From Streptococcus sanguinis SK49 (GTDB lineage Bacteria > Bacillota > Bacilli > Lactobacillales > Streptococcaceae): 64,000 nt of DNA. The stretch spans positions 310,001 to 374,000 of the forward strand of contig NZ_GL890986.1 in assembly GCF_000212815.1 (NCBI RefSeq). The letters are read 5' to 3'. This document shows positions 27,205 through 34,081 of this stretch, piece after piece. A program made the position numbers and the translations under genes. The notes below the pieces were generated by a model. The model saw only the letters and a program-made list of their open reading frames with translations, was not told the DNA's origin and searched no databases. Numbering within the stretch: the stretch's first letter is position 1; each line of letters begins with the position of its first letter.

Positions 27205-27640
27205 ATAATCTTCCCCCTATTCTAATGTCGGATCCTATATACATCTCATCTAAATTTAATGTATTGTCCTCATTAATTGGGATATCTACTCCCCAACTCG
27301 ATTCTTCAATATTATTTATACCTCCATAAACATTCATATAATATTCAGGAGTTGTCAGTCCACCATCACTCCATTGTGTATGATCCCAATCAATCTGAAC
27401 GGATTCAACTTTCGGACTTTGTGCTTTTACCAAATCTATAATTTCTTGCTCATGCTTTTTTAGATAAGCGAGCTGTTTTTGTTTGATGGCTTCTTTATCA
27501 TCTTTGATAGCCTTTTTTGAAGAAGTAACTTCCTTATCTTGTTTATTACTTTCTTTTTGAGTCATGGCGCATCCTCCTAAACTTACTAATACCACTATTG
27601 ATGTAACTGTTACAAGTATGATTTTCGTTCGTTTCTTCAT
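27197..27640 (-). CDS. Lipoprotein, probable immunity factor for the lipase effector (copy 3)
   Basis: A 147-residue lipoprotein. The signal MKKRTKIILVTVTSIVVLVSLGGC gives a lipid-modified Cys24 (lipobox LGGC). A lysine-rich stretch (KQDKEVTSSKKAIKDDKEAI) and a compact C-terminal domain (residues about 75-147) follow. Its last eight bases overlap the TTG start of the effector gene, so the two are translationally coupled. The TslA toxin of S. aureus is neutralised at the membrane by TilA lipoproteins, and this gene is in the matching position. It has its own promoter and an AAGGAGG site. Copies 2 and 3 are nearly identical. Confidence 0.75.
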   Translation of the reverse strand: MKKRTKIILVTVTSIVVLVSLGGCAMTQKESNKQDKEVTSSKKAIKDDKEAIKQKQLAYLKKHEQEIIDLVKAQSPKVESVQIDWDHTQWSDGGLTTPEYYMNVYGGINNIEESSWGVDIPINEDNTLNLDEMYIGSDIRIGGRLFE

Positions 27641-27667
27641 AGTGCCTCCTTGTATTGATTTGTTAAT

Positions 27668-27696
27668 ATTATACCGCTAATTTATTCTTCTAACAA
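27668..27696 (-). promoter_or_regulatory. Internal promoter before immunity lipoprotein copy 3
   Basis: On the minus strand, TTGTTA (27696-27691), 17 bases, TATAAT (27673-27668). It lies about 30 bases before the ATG and would drive copy 3 plus the effector and partner genes. Confidence 0.75.
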
Positions 27697-27769
27697 TACC
27701 AAGAAAGTTAAAATTTTTCTTTTTAAAACTTTTGGCTGTTGCCTTCTTGGATGGTCAACAAATATGTAT

Positions 27770-27916
27770 TCATGACATTGATTTGCCTAAATCAAGTATT
27801 ATCCATCTTTCCAAATCTAATTGTTCATATGGAAACTTATTGGGTCTATCTCTGTAAGCTGATTCTGCTAATGAAGCATATAGATTATCAAAACTTTTTA
27901 AATTCCAATTACTCAA
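27770..27916 (-). pseudogene. 5' fragment of the lipase effector gene
   Basis: Starting from an equivalent TTG (27916), the first 34 codons are identical in protein to residues 1-34 of the effector (MSNWNLKSFDNLYASLAESA onward to EQLD). The frame then diverges and stops at 27770 after 48 codons. It sits directly after lipoprotein copy 2 with the same overlap as the intact pair. It is the scar of a duplication that copied the immunity gene plus the beginning of the toxin gene. Confidence 0.9.
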
Positions 27917-28352
27917 ATAATCTTCCCCCTATGTTAATGTCGGATCCTATATACATCTCATCCATATTTAATGTATTGTCATCATTAATTGGGATATCTA
28001 CTCCCCAACCTGATTCTTCAATATTATTGATTCGCCCAAAAACATTAATATAATACTCGGGATTTGTAAGACCGCCATCACTCCATTGCGTCTGATCCCA
28101 ATCAATCTGAACGGATTCAACTTTCTGACTTTGAGCTTTTACCAAATCTATAATTTCTTGCTCATGCTTTTTTAGATAAGCGAGCTGTTTTTGATTGACA
28201 GCTTCCTTGTCATCTGCAATATCTTTTTTTGTAGAAGTGACTTTCTTATCTTGTTTATTACTTTCTTTTTGGGTCATGGCACATCCTCCCAGACTTATGA
28301 GCGCTACTATTGATGTAACTGTTGCAATTATGATTTTCGTTTGTTTCTTCAT
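27909..28352 (-). CDS. Lipoprotein, probable immunity factor (copy 2)
   Basis: A 147-residue paralogue of copy 3: signal MKKQTKIIIATVTSIVALISLGGC, lipid-modified Cys24, the same lysine-rich linker and a C-terminal domain differing at only a few places (for example YYINVFGRINNIEESGW against YYMNVYGGINNIEESSW). It is followed by the truncated toxin start rather than an intact effector, so it is now an orphan immunity gene. The ATG follows AAGGAGATA. Confidence 0.75.
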   Translation of the reverse strand: MKKQTKIIIATVTSIVALISLGGCAMTQKESNKQDKKVTSTKKDIADDKEAVNQKQLAYLKKHEQEIIDLVKAQSQKVESVQIDWDQTQWSDGGLTNPEYYINVFGRINNIEESGWGVDIPINDDNTLNMDEMYIGSDINIGGRLFE

Positions 28353-28399
28353 AGTATCTCCTTGGAATGTTTAATTAATTATCAAGATCTAAATTTCAA

Positions 28400-28852
28400 T
28401 TAGGAAAAAAGATTACCTCTTATTCTTAATTGATTACTAAGGAACATCTCATCCATATTTAATGTCCCATCATCATTTATTGGAATTAATATTCCCCAAC
28501 TTGAACTTTCAGTATTATTGAAACTTCCATAAATTTGCAGCATTTTTCCCCCACCTTGAGGAGTACCATTACTCGCTTCACTCCATCTAACACCATCCCA
28601 ATCAATCTGAACGGATTCGACTTTTGGACTTTGAGCTTTTACCAAATCTATAATTTCTTGCTCATGTTCTTTGAGATAGGTGAGTTCTTTTTGTTTGATG
28701 GCTTCTTTATCATCTTTGATAGCCTTTTTTGAAGAAGCAACTTTCTGATCTCCTTTATTACTTCCTTTTTGATTCATAGCGCATCCTCCTATACTTACTA
28801 GTGCTACTATTGAAACAACTGTCGCAATTATGATTTTCGTTTGTTTAGTCAT
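28400..28852 (-). CDS. Lipoprotein, probable immunity factor (copy 1, divergent)
   Basis: A 150-residue member of the same family: signal MTKQTKIIIATVVSIVALVSIGGC with Cys24, then a similar lysine-rich linker. The C-terminal domain is more diverged (RWSEASNGTPQGGGKMLQIY, ending LRIRGNLFS). The linker is almost unchanged between copies while the distal domain varies. That is the pattern expected if this domain meets different toxin variants. It is first in the operon, about 47 bases before copy 2. Confidence 0.72.
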   Translation of the reverse strand: MTKQTKIIIATVVSIVALVSIGGCAMNQKGSNKGDQKVASSKKAIKDDKEAIKQKELTYLKEHEQEIIDLVKAQSPKVESVQIDWDGVRWSEASNGTPQGGGKMLQIYGSFNNTESSSWGILIPINDDGTLNMDEMFLSNQLRIRGNLFS

Positions 28853-29252
28853 AACGTCCCCTTAAATTTTTTGATATCACACTAATTTCTCTAAAACAAC
28901 TGGTAACATCCATACTAATTTTTCAGTCACTCAAAACTCAATATTACACATCTAGTGTACTATATAAATTTTTAAAAATCTATAAATTACTAAATCTTAG
29001 CATGCTATTTTCTTAGACTTATTTTACAAATCATAGCCCCCATCTAGGGAGCACATACGCAAGACAGGTGGTTTATTTTTCTTGTACCTTGGAGAGCGAG
29101 AGAGGCTGAAAGCCACATAACTACTTTTCTATCTTCAATATCTTTGTCCCCTCTTCATTACAACTAATATTACTCTGCTAACATTACTTCAATTTCTATC
29201 GAAGAACTTGTTCTAAAAGCTTTAAAACAAAGAGATAAACAAAATCATTAAA
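28853..29252. other. AT-rich spacer between divergent operons
   Basis: No credible gene. On the minus strand a possible promoter for the effector operon is TTGAGT with TAGTAT 18 bases on (about 28910-28940), which I hold loosely. A GC-rich patch (29035-29125) interrupts the AT-rich sequence and resembles degenerate remnants of something older that I cannot identify. Confidence 0.4.
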
Positions 29253-29283
29253 TTGACTCTTTTAATTTCTTATATGATATAAT
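29253..29283 (+). promoter_or_regulatory. Extended -10 promoter of the GTPase operon
   Basis: TGATATAAT (29275-29283) is an extended -10 box. TTGACT lies 19 bases upstream (29253-29258), slightly too far for an ideal -35, which the TG extension can compensate. Confidence 0.6.
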
Positions 29284-29314
29284 TATTTTAAAAATCATAT
29301 TAGTGAGAAATATT

Positions 29315-29550
29315 ATGTCAAAGACAAAAGGTAATAAAAAAGAAATTCTTCTAAAGTAAAATATATCCTAGGAAGCGGAGCTTTAATTTTAGCTTCTACA
29401 GTGATTCTGCCTAAAGTTTTGAAAAAAACTACAAATTATTTGTATAAAAAGCAAGTAAAAATAACTAATCGTCGAAAAATAAATTTTGATTGTAAAGACA
29501 AATTGGTTAAAAAATCTGAATATAAAAAGGTAGAAGAACATGCAAATTAA
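29315..29550 (+). pseudogene. Small membrane protein gene broken at a poly-A tract
   Basis: The ATG at 29315 opens MSKTKGNKK and stops after 14 codons. From the A6 tract (29336-29341) onward another frame reads RNSSKVKYILGSGALILAST, a clear membrane helix. It runs about 64 codons to a stop at 29550, overlapping the GTPase start by 11 bases. Adding one A to the tract would give a 78-residue single-span basic protein, translationally coupled to the GTPase. Product family not recognised. Frameshift, phase variation or sequencing error are all possible. Confidence 0.7.
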
Positions 29551-30676
29551 TACTGACAATATTGCGCAACAATGTCTCAATGCTATTAACGATAGAATTC
29601 ACAATTTAAAAAGATTAAACATCATCGTAATTGGGAAATCAGGCGTCGGTAAAAGCACACTAATCAACAGTTTGTTTAGAGGTAATTTTGCCGATACTGG
29701 ACTAGGCCGACCAGTAACTCAGGAAATTCGCAAAATTGAAAAAAATGGATATCCTTTGGCTATCTATGATACACCCGGCTTTGAATTGTCATATACCCAA
29801 CAGGAGAGTGTCAAAGATGAAGTCATTAAACTAATTAACAACGGTTACTCTTCTAATGATATCAATGAGGTCATTCACTGCATTTGGTATTGTATTAATG
29901 TCGGTTCCAACCGTACCTTTGATAGCTCGGAAGTGGAATGGCTCAGAGAGTTTTCCGAGAAAAATAAACAGTCTAAGGTCCCAATCATCGTTGTCCTTAC
30001 TCAATCTGTACCTAAGAAGAAAGCACTAGAAATGAAAGCTCATGTTGAGCAGGAGAACTTAGATGTCTGTAAAGTTGTGCCAATTTTAGCTCAGGATATG
30101 GATTTTGATGAGGAATATGTCGCTAAAGCTTTTGGATTAGATACTTTGATTGATGTAATGTCTGAAGTCTTGCCAACTGAACTACAGGATACACTGCAAA
30201 ATATCCAAAAAGTATCTCTGGAATCTAAAAAAAAACATGCTAGGGCAGTCATTGCAACTGCAGTAGCAGCAAGTTTTGGTGAAGGTTTCGCACCAGTTCC
30301 ATTTGCAGATGCCTTCATGCTTGTGCCGACTCAGATAAGCATGATTACTGGCATTACTGTAATTTTTGGGCTTGATATCAATAAAACCTTTCTAACCGCC
30401 TTTGTATCCTCAACTTTAGGATCTGGGGGAGCAACATTCCTTGGAAAAACAATTGTTTCTAATATCCTCAAATTTATTCCCGGAGTAGGAACGGCAGTTG
30501 GCGGAACTATTTCCGGAACTACTGCCGGATTAATTACAACAGCTTTGGGCGAGGCTTACCTATTTTTAATGGAACAAATATTTAAAGGAGAAATAAGCAA
30601 AGAAGCACTAGGTACTCCTGCCGGACAAAAACAAATGACAAAACTTTTTAAAGAACAATTATCTAAAAAAAGATAA
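29540..30676 (+). CDS. Membrane-associated GTPase with DUF697-like C-terminus
   Basis: A 378-residue protein. The GTPase domain (residues about 25-200) has the P-loop GKSGVGKST (32-40), a G2-like threonine in RPVTQEIRK and G3 DTPG (DTPGFELS). Residues about 225-350 contain repeated hydrophobic, glycine-rich segments (AVIATAVAASFGEGFAPVPFADA, FIPGVGTAVGGTISGTTAG) of the DUF697/YcjF type. These associate with membranes. Relatives occur next to membrane-stress or effector-related genes in many bacteria, but the function is unknown. It is encoded opposite to the T7SS island and behind a broken small membrane gene. Confidence 0.85.
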   Translation: MQINTDNIAQQCLNAINDRIHNLKRLNIIVIGKSGVGKSTLINSLFRGNFADTGLGRPVTQEIRKIEKNGYPLAIYDTPGFELSYTQQESVKDEVIKLINNGYSSNDINEVIHCIWYCINVGSNRTFDSSEVEWLREFSEKNKQSKVPIIVVLTQSVPKKKALEMKAHVEQENLDVCKVVPILAQDMDFDEEYVAKAFGLDTLIDVMSEVLPTELQDTLQNIQKVSLESKKKHARAVIATAVAASFGEGFAPVPFADAFMLVPTQISMITGITVIFGLDINKTFLTAFVSSTLGSGGATFLGKTIVSNILKFIPGVGTAVGGTISGTTAGLITTALGEAYLFLMEQIFKGEISKEALGTPAGQKQMTKLFKEQLSKKR

Positions 30677-30709
30677 TACCCCAAGATTTTGAATCTTGGG
30701 GTATTTTTA
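30676..30709 (+). terminator. Terminator of the GTPase gene
   Basis: ATACCCCAAGAT and ATCTTGGGGTAT (30676-30704) form a perfect 12-bp stem followed by TTTT. Confidence 0.9.
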
Positions 30710-30731
30710 GGTTAAATTCCTTTTTACATCA

Positions 30732-30765
30732 AAAAAGACATCCAAGAGAAAATTCTTGAATGTCT
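30732..30765 (-). terminator. Terminator of rplM-rpsI
   Basis: AGACATCCAAGA and TCTTGAATGTCT (30736-30765) pair with one mismatch. On the minus strand six T residues follow. Confidence 0.85.
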
Positions 30766-30790
30766 GTAAAGGTTGATAGTATCGGATTGA

Positions 30791-31183
30791 TTAACGTTTT
30801 GAGAATTGTGATGCTTTACGAGCTTTCTTAAGACCTGGTTTCTTACGTTCTACCATACGAGCATCACGAGTAAGAAGGCCTGCGCGTTTCAATGAATCGC
30901 GGAAGTCTGGGTCTACTTGAAGAAGGGCACGAGCGATACCGTGACGGATAGCTCCTGATTGACCAGCGTAGCCACCACCATCAACGTTTACAAAAACGTC
31001 GTATTGACCAACAGTTGAAGTAACTGCGAATGGTTGGTTGATAACCAAGCGAAGGTCAGCGTGTGGGATGTACTCTTCAACATCTTTTTTGTTTACAGTG
31101 ATTTTACCAGTTCCTGGAACAAGGCGAACGCGTGCAACAGCGTTTTTACGACGTCCAGTACCTGCATATTGTGCTTGTGACAT
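30791..31183 (-). CDS. rpsI: 30S ribosomal protein S9
   Basis: A 130-residue protein with the S9 start [21 protein letters not shown], the [20 protein letters not shown] core and the basic tail ending SQFSKR that reaches the P-site tRNA. It lies 19 bases after rplM, the usual L13-S9 pair, and shares its leader control. Confidence 0.98.
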   Translation of the reverse strand: MSQAQYAGTGRRKNAVARVRLVPGTGKITVNKKDVEEYIPHADLRLVINQPFAVTSTVGQYDVFVNVDGGGYAGQSGAIRHGIARALLQVDPDFRDSLKRAGLLTRDARMVERKKPGLKKARKASQFSKR

Positions 31184-31202
31184 AGCTTATTTGTTCCTTT
31201 CC

Positions 31203-31649
31203 TTAGATAAGTCCTGAAATATCAAGAACTTCTGGTTGTTGTGCAGCGTGAGTGTGCTCAGCGCCTACAAATACTTTCAGCTTCATACCTTGAGCGCGGC
31301 CAAGAGTATTGTGCGGAAGCATACCTTTAACTGATTTTTCGATCAAACGAACAGCATTCTTAGAGCGAAGCTCACCTGCTGAGATTTGTTTCAATCCACC
31401 TGGGTACATTGAGTGAGTGTAGTAGATCTTATCAGTCGCTTTTTTACCAGTCAATTTTACTTTTTCAGCGTTGATAACGATTACGAAGTCACCAGTATCA
31501 GTGTGTGGTGTAAAGGTTGGTTTGTTTTTTCCGCGAAGTACGCTTGCTACAACAGCAGAAAGGCGTCCAAGAGGGACATCAGTAGCGTCCACTACATACC
31601 ATTTGCGTTCAACTTCACCTGGCTTAGCCATGTATGTTGTTTTGTTCAT
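31203..31649 (-). CDS. rplM: 50S ribosomal protein L13
   Basis: A 148-residue early-assembly protein of the large subunit: [20 protein letters not shown] at the start, then [17 protein letters not shown] and the [18 protein letters not shown] signature. The start follows AGGAG. It is the first gene of rplM-rpsI, preceded by a structured leader that probably mediates feedback by L13 itself. Confidence 0.98.
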   Translation of the reverse strand: MNKTTYMAKPGEVERKWYVVDATDVPLGRLSAVVASVLRGKNKPTFTPHTDTGDFVIVINAEKVKLTGKKATDKIYYTHSMYPGGLKQISAGELRSKNAVRLIEKSVKGMLPHNTLGRAQGMKLKVFVGAEHTHAAQQPEVLDISGLI

Positions 31650-31750
31650 GATTTCTCCTATGAATATCGTTTTTGTTTACAGGGCGGATGTTCCGGTCCG
31701 CGAGTTATTTGAAAGGTTCCGGGGCCTTACAAATGGGGTAAACAATACCG
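31650..31750 (-). promoter_or_regulatory. rplM leader, likely L13-type ribosomal protein leader RNA
   Basis: About 100 transcribed bases precede rplM and include GGCCCCGGAACC and GACCGGAACATCC, two blocks with a repeated CCGGAAC word in a GC-rich, foldable stretch unlike the AT-rich surroundings. L13 leaders upstream of rplM are known in Bacillales and Lactobacillales. I assign it by position and composition, not by a covariance model. Confidence 0.55.
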
Positions 31751-31756
31751 CCTACT

Positions 31757-31785
31757 ATCATATCAAAAATAGTAGGCAAAAGCAA
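31757..31785 (-). promoter_or_regulatory. Promoter of rplM-rpsI
   Basis: On the minus strand, TTGCTT (31785-31780), 17 bases, TATGAT (31762-31757), with a TG one base before the -10 making it extended. Confidence 0.75.
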
Positions 31786-31829
31786 TAGATTTGAAGCAAT
31801 TATTTATGAAATAGCGATTTCATTCTTTC

Positions 31830-32693
31830 TTAATCTTGAATGTCTTGGGCAATACTAAAGAGTCCCAAAGTTCCAGGACCAGTATGGGTAGAAATGACAG
31901 GTCCCAGAGGCATGAGGAGAACTTCCTCCACTTGGTCGCTTTCCAGCAGCTGGGCTTTTAAACTCTCAGCAATCTCTTCGGCACCTGCATAGGCGATGAC
32001 CACCCGCGGGTCAGCAACTCCCTCCAGAGTCATGCGGACCACTTCGGCCTGAGCCTTCTTCTTTCCGCGAACCTTAGCGACCGAGTCCAGAGTTCCATCT
32101 CCCTTGACAGCGATAATCGGCTTGATATTGACCAAGCTCCCCATAAGCGCAGCAGTTTTGGAAATCCGACCGCCCCGCATGAGGTGATTGAGGTCATCAA
32201 CCAGAAAATAGGTCTTGACCTTAGGCACCAAGCTCTCAATCAAGTCCGCAGTCTGCTCCAAGGTCTGGCCTGCCGCTCTAGTCTCTGCTGCCTTCATGAC
32301 TAAAAGTCCTTCACCCATGGAAGCCGCCTTGGTATCAATGATGCGAATCAGCGCATCTGGAAAATCTTCCAAGACTATCTCCCGTGCCATGACTGCACTC
32401 TGATAAGTACCCGATAGGGCCGAAGCAAAGGCTACATAGAGAACTGGTGTCCCTTCCTTGGCATAGCTGCGAAAGACATCTTCAAACTGGCCGACATTAA
32501 TCTGGCTGGTAGTCGGCTTGCTGCCGGACTCCATCTTATCCAGAAGTTCTTGGCTGGTCAGCTTACCAGCGCCAACTGTCTCATAAGTTTGACCATCCAG
32601 CTGAATGGTCAGGCCTAGGACCTGCACATCATTTTCCTGGGTCCAGTTTTCTGGCAAGTCTGCTGTTGAATCGGTTAAAATTTTAAAGGTCAT
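31830..32693 (-). CDS. DegV family fatty-acid-binding protein
   Basis: A 287-residue protein of the DegV/FakB family. It has the N-terminal ILTDSTADLPENW, the TSQINVGQFEDVF segment and HLMRGGRISKTAALMGSLVNIKPI, which lines the fatty-acid site. FakB-type members present acyl chains to the kinase FakA for phosphorylation; streptococci carry several paralogues, and which ligand this one binds is not readable. It overlaps yacP by 11 bases and ends a tight rlmB-yacP-degV group. Confidence 0.92.
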   Translation of the reverse strand: MTFKILTDSTADLPENWTQENDVQVLGLTIQLDGQTYETVGAGKLTSQELLDKMESGSKPTTSQINVGQFEDVFRSYAKEGTPVLYVAFASALSGTYQSAVMAREIVLEDFPDALIRIIDTKAASMGEGLLVMKAAETRAAGQTLEQTADLIESLVPKVKTYFLVDDLNHLMRGGRISKTAALMGSLVNIKPIIAVKGDGTLDSVAKVRGKKKAQAEVVRMTLEGVADPRVVIAYAGAEEIAESLKAQLLESDQVEEVLLMPLGPVISTHTGPGTLGLFSIAQDIQD

Positions 32694-33204
32694 CTTTTTT
32701 CTCCATCATTTTTTGTAAATCTCGCAAAGATTGGCTGTCCATCGGTCGCAAGGGCGGTCTTTGCAGGTTGATTTGTCCGCTCAGCTTATTGAGGTCTGAT
32801 TTGGTAACAGCTACTCGCTTCTCTAGCTCTCTAGCGGACACTCTCAAAGCTCCTTGGGCAAAGACAGTCCACTGCTCATTGAGATCGCTGGTCGCAACCG
32901 ACACCTGATTTTTGGGTGTATTGAGCTCAGCTGCCAAGCGCTCGATATAGTCATCTGCCGTTTCCTCCTCCTCGGTGAAAACGACCGTTACATTAAACTC
33001 CTCATAGGTCTGCCGAACTCCCGGCATATACTGGGCATCAAAGACGCAGATAACTTCCAGTCCTTCAAAGCTGGCATAATTGCTGAGCTTCTGGAGCAGA
33101 ATCGTTCGCGCGGCATCTAGTTCTCCGCGGTTAAAGTAAGGACGAGTCTCCCGCCAAAAGGCCGTCATATTGTAGCCGTCCACCAGTAAGATTTTTCTTT
33201 TCAT
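32683..33204 (-). CDS. NYN-domain ribosome-associated endonuclease (YacP/Rae1)
   Basis: A 173-residue PIN/NYN-fold protein: ILLVDGYNMTAFW carries the first catalytic Asp, and CVFDAQYMPG and TADDYIERLA add acidic residues of the metal site. The B. subtilis orthologue Rae1 cleaves mRNA in the ribosomal A site. The start overlaps the rlmB stop by 4 bases (ATGA). The association with an rRNA methyltransferase gene is conserved in Firmicutes. Confidence 0.9.
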   Translation of the reverse strand: MKRKILLVDGYNMTAFWRETRPYFNRGELDAARTILLQKLSNYASFEGLEVICVFDAQYMPGVRQTYEEFNVTVVFTEEEETADDYIERLAAELNTPKNQVSVATSDLNEQWTVFAQGALRVSARELEKRVAVTKSDLNKLSGQINLQRPPLRPMDSQSLRDLQKMMEKKDDL

Positions 33205-33929
33205 AGGCGATTGCGAAAGACTTCATACATGAGAATTGCCGCTGCGACACTGGCATTGAGGCTCTGGACATGCCCATTCATGGGAATGGAAATCATCTCG
33301 TCCACCTGCTTTTTGATATTGCTGGAAATTCCCTTACCTTCGTTACCGATGATGAGGGCCAGCTTGCCTGCTGTATTCCACTTATGAGAAGGTGTCCCCT
33401 GCATATCCGTCCCGAAAATCCAGAAACCAGCTTCCTTGAGCTTATCCAGAGTCTGGCTGAGATTGGTCACACGGGCAATGGGAATATGCTCAATGGCACC
33501 CGTTGAGGTCTTGGCTACGACTGGTGTCACACCGACTGCCCTGTGCTTGGGAATGATGACTCCAGTCACATTGGTCGCGTCAGCCGTCCGCAAGATAGAG
33601 CCTAGATTATGCGGATCAGTCAGACCATCCAAAATCAGCAAGAGAGGATTGTCTTCCTGCTCTGCTTTTTTCAACAGAGCCTCGAAGTCAGTATAGGCAA
33701 ACTCGGCCACTCGCAGAACAAAGCCCTGGTGAACAGCCCCGTCAGTCATTTCCTGCAGGGTCTTCTTAGGCGTCCATGAGATGGAAACCTTCTTTTCCGC
33801 TGCTAAATCTTTGATTTTGTCGACCTTTTTACCACGCAGGTCGTCTTGAATGTAGAGTTTATTTCCAGTGTTAGCCGCGAGAGCCTCTGTCACCGCATGC
33901 ACACCGTAGACAATATCGTTTTTTTCCAT
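33201..33929 (-). CDS. rlmB: 23S rRNA (guanosine-2'-O-)-methyltransferase RlmB
   Basis: A 242-residue SPOUT methyltransferase. The N-terminal L30e-like substrate domain begins MEKNDIVYGVHAVTEAL. Then come DGLTDPHNLGSILRTADATN and the knotted cofactor site LALIIGNEGKGIS and IPMNGHVQSLNASVAAAI. I start it at ATG 33929; the longer frame adds six residues (MCYTSP) with no support. First gene of the rlmB-yacP-degV group, facing the divergent FUSC-type gene across about 150 bases. Confidence 0.94.
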   Translation of the reverse strand: MEKNDIVYGVHAVTEALAANTGNKLYIQDDLRGKKVDKIKDLAAEKKVSISWTPKKTLQEMTDGAVHQGFVLRVAEFAYTDFEALLKKAEQEDNPLLLILDGLTDPHNLGSILRTADATNVTGVIIPKHRAVGVTPVVAKTSTGAIEHIPIARVTNLSQTLDKLKEAGFWIFGTDMQGTPSHKWNTAGKLALIIGNEGKGISSNIKKQVDEMISIPMNGHVQSLNASVAAAILMYEVFRNRL

Positions 33930-34081
33930 AGGACTAGTATAACACAAAGGCGAACAAATGGCGGCAGGATTTACTCAGGCGAGACAGAATTCTGCTCTGA
34001 TAAAAAGCAATCAGCAGCTTCCAAAATTCCCTACCAGTCATGCTATAATAGAAAGAAGTCTAAAAAAGGAAACCCTTACTC

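Noticed and set aside
24608..29053. GC-rich words at both edges of the T7SS island as possible attachment or transposon ends
   Set aside because: CTATCCCCCAAGGGAGCTATAG and ATAGCCCCCATCTAGGGAGC share only short blocks with gaps; there is no integrase or transposase gene and no clean direct repeat.
29389..29580. 63-codon minus-strand frame of hydrophobic character opposite the broken small gene
   Set aside because: The plus-strand reading (membrane helix, then stop overlapping the GTPase start) is better organised, and the minus frame is its AT-rich reverse complement without a ribosome-binding site.
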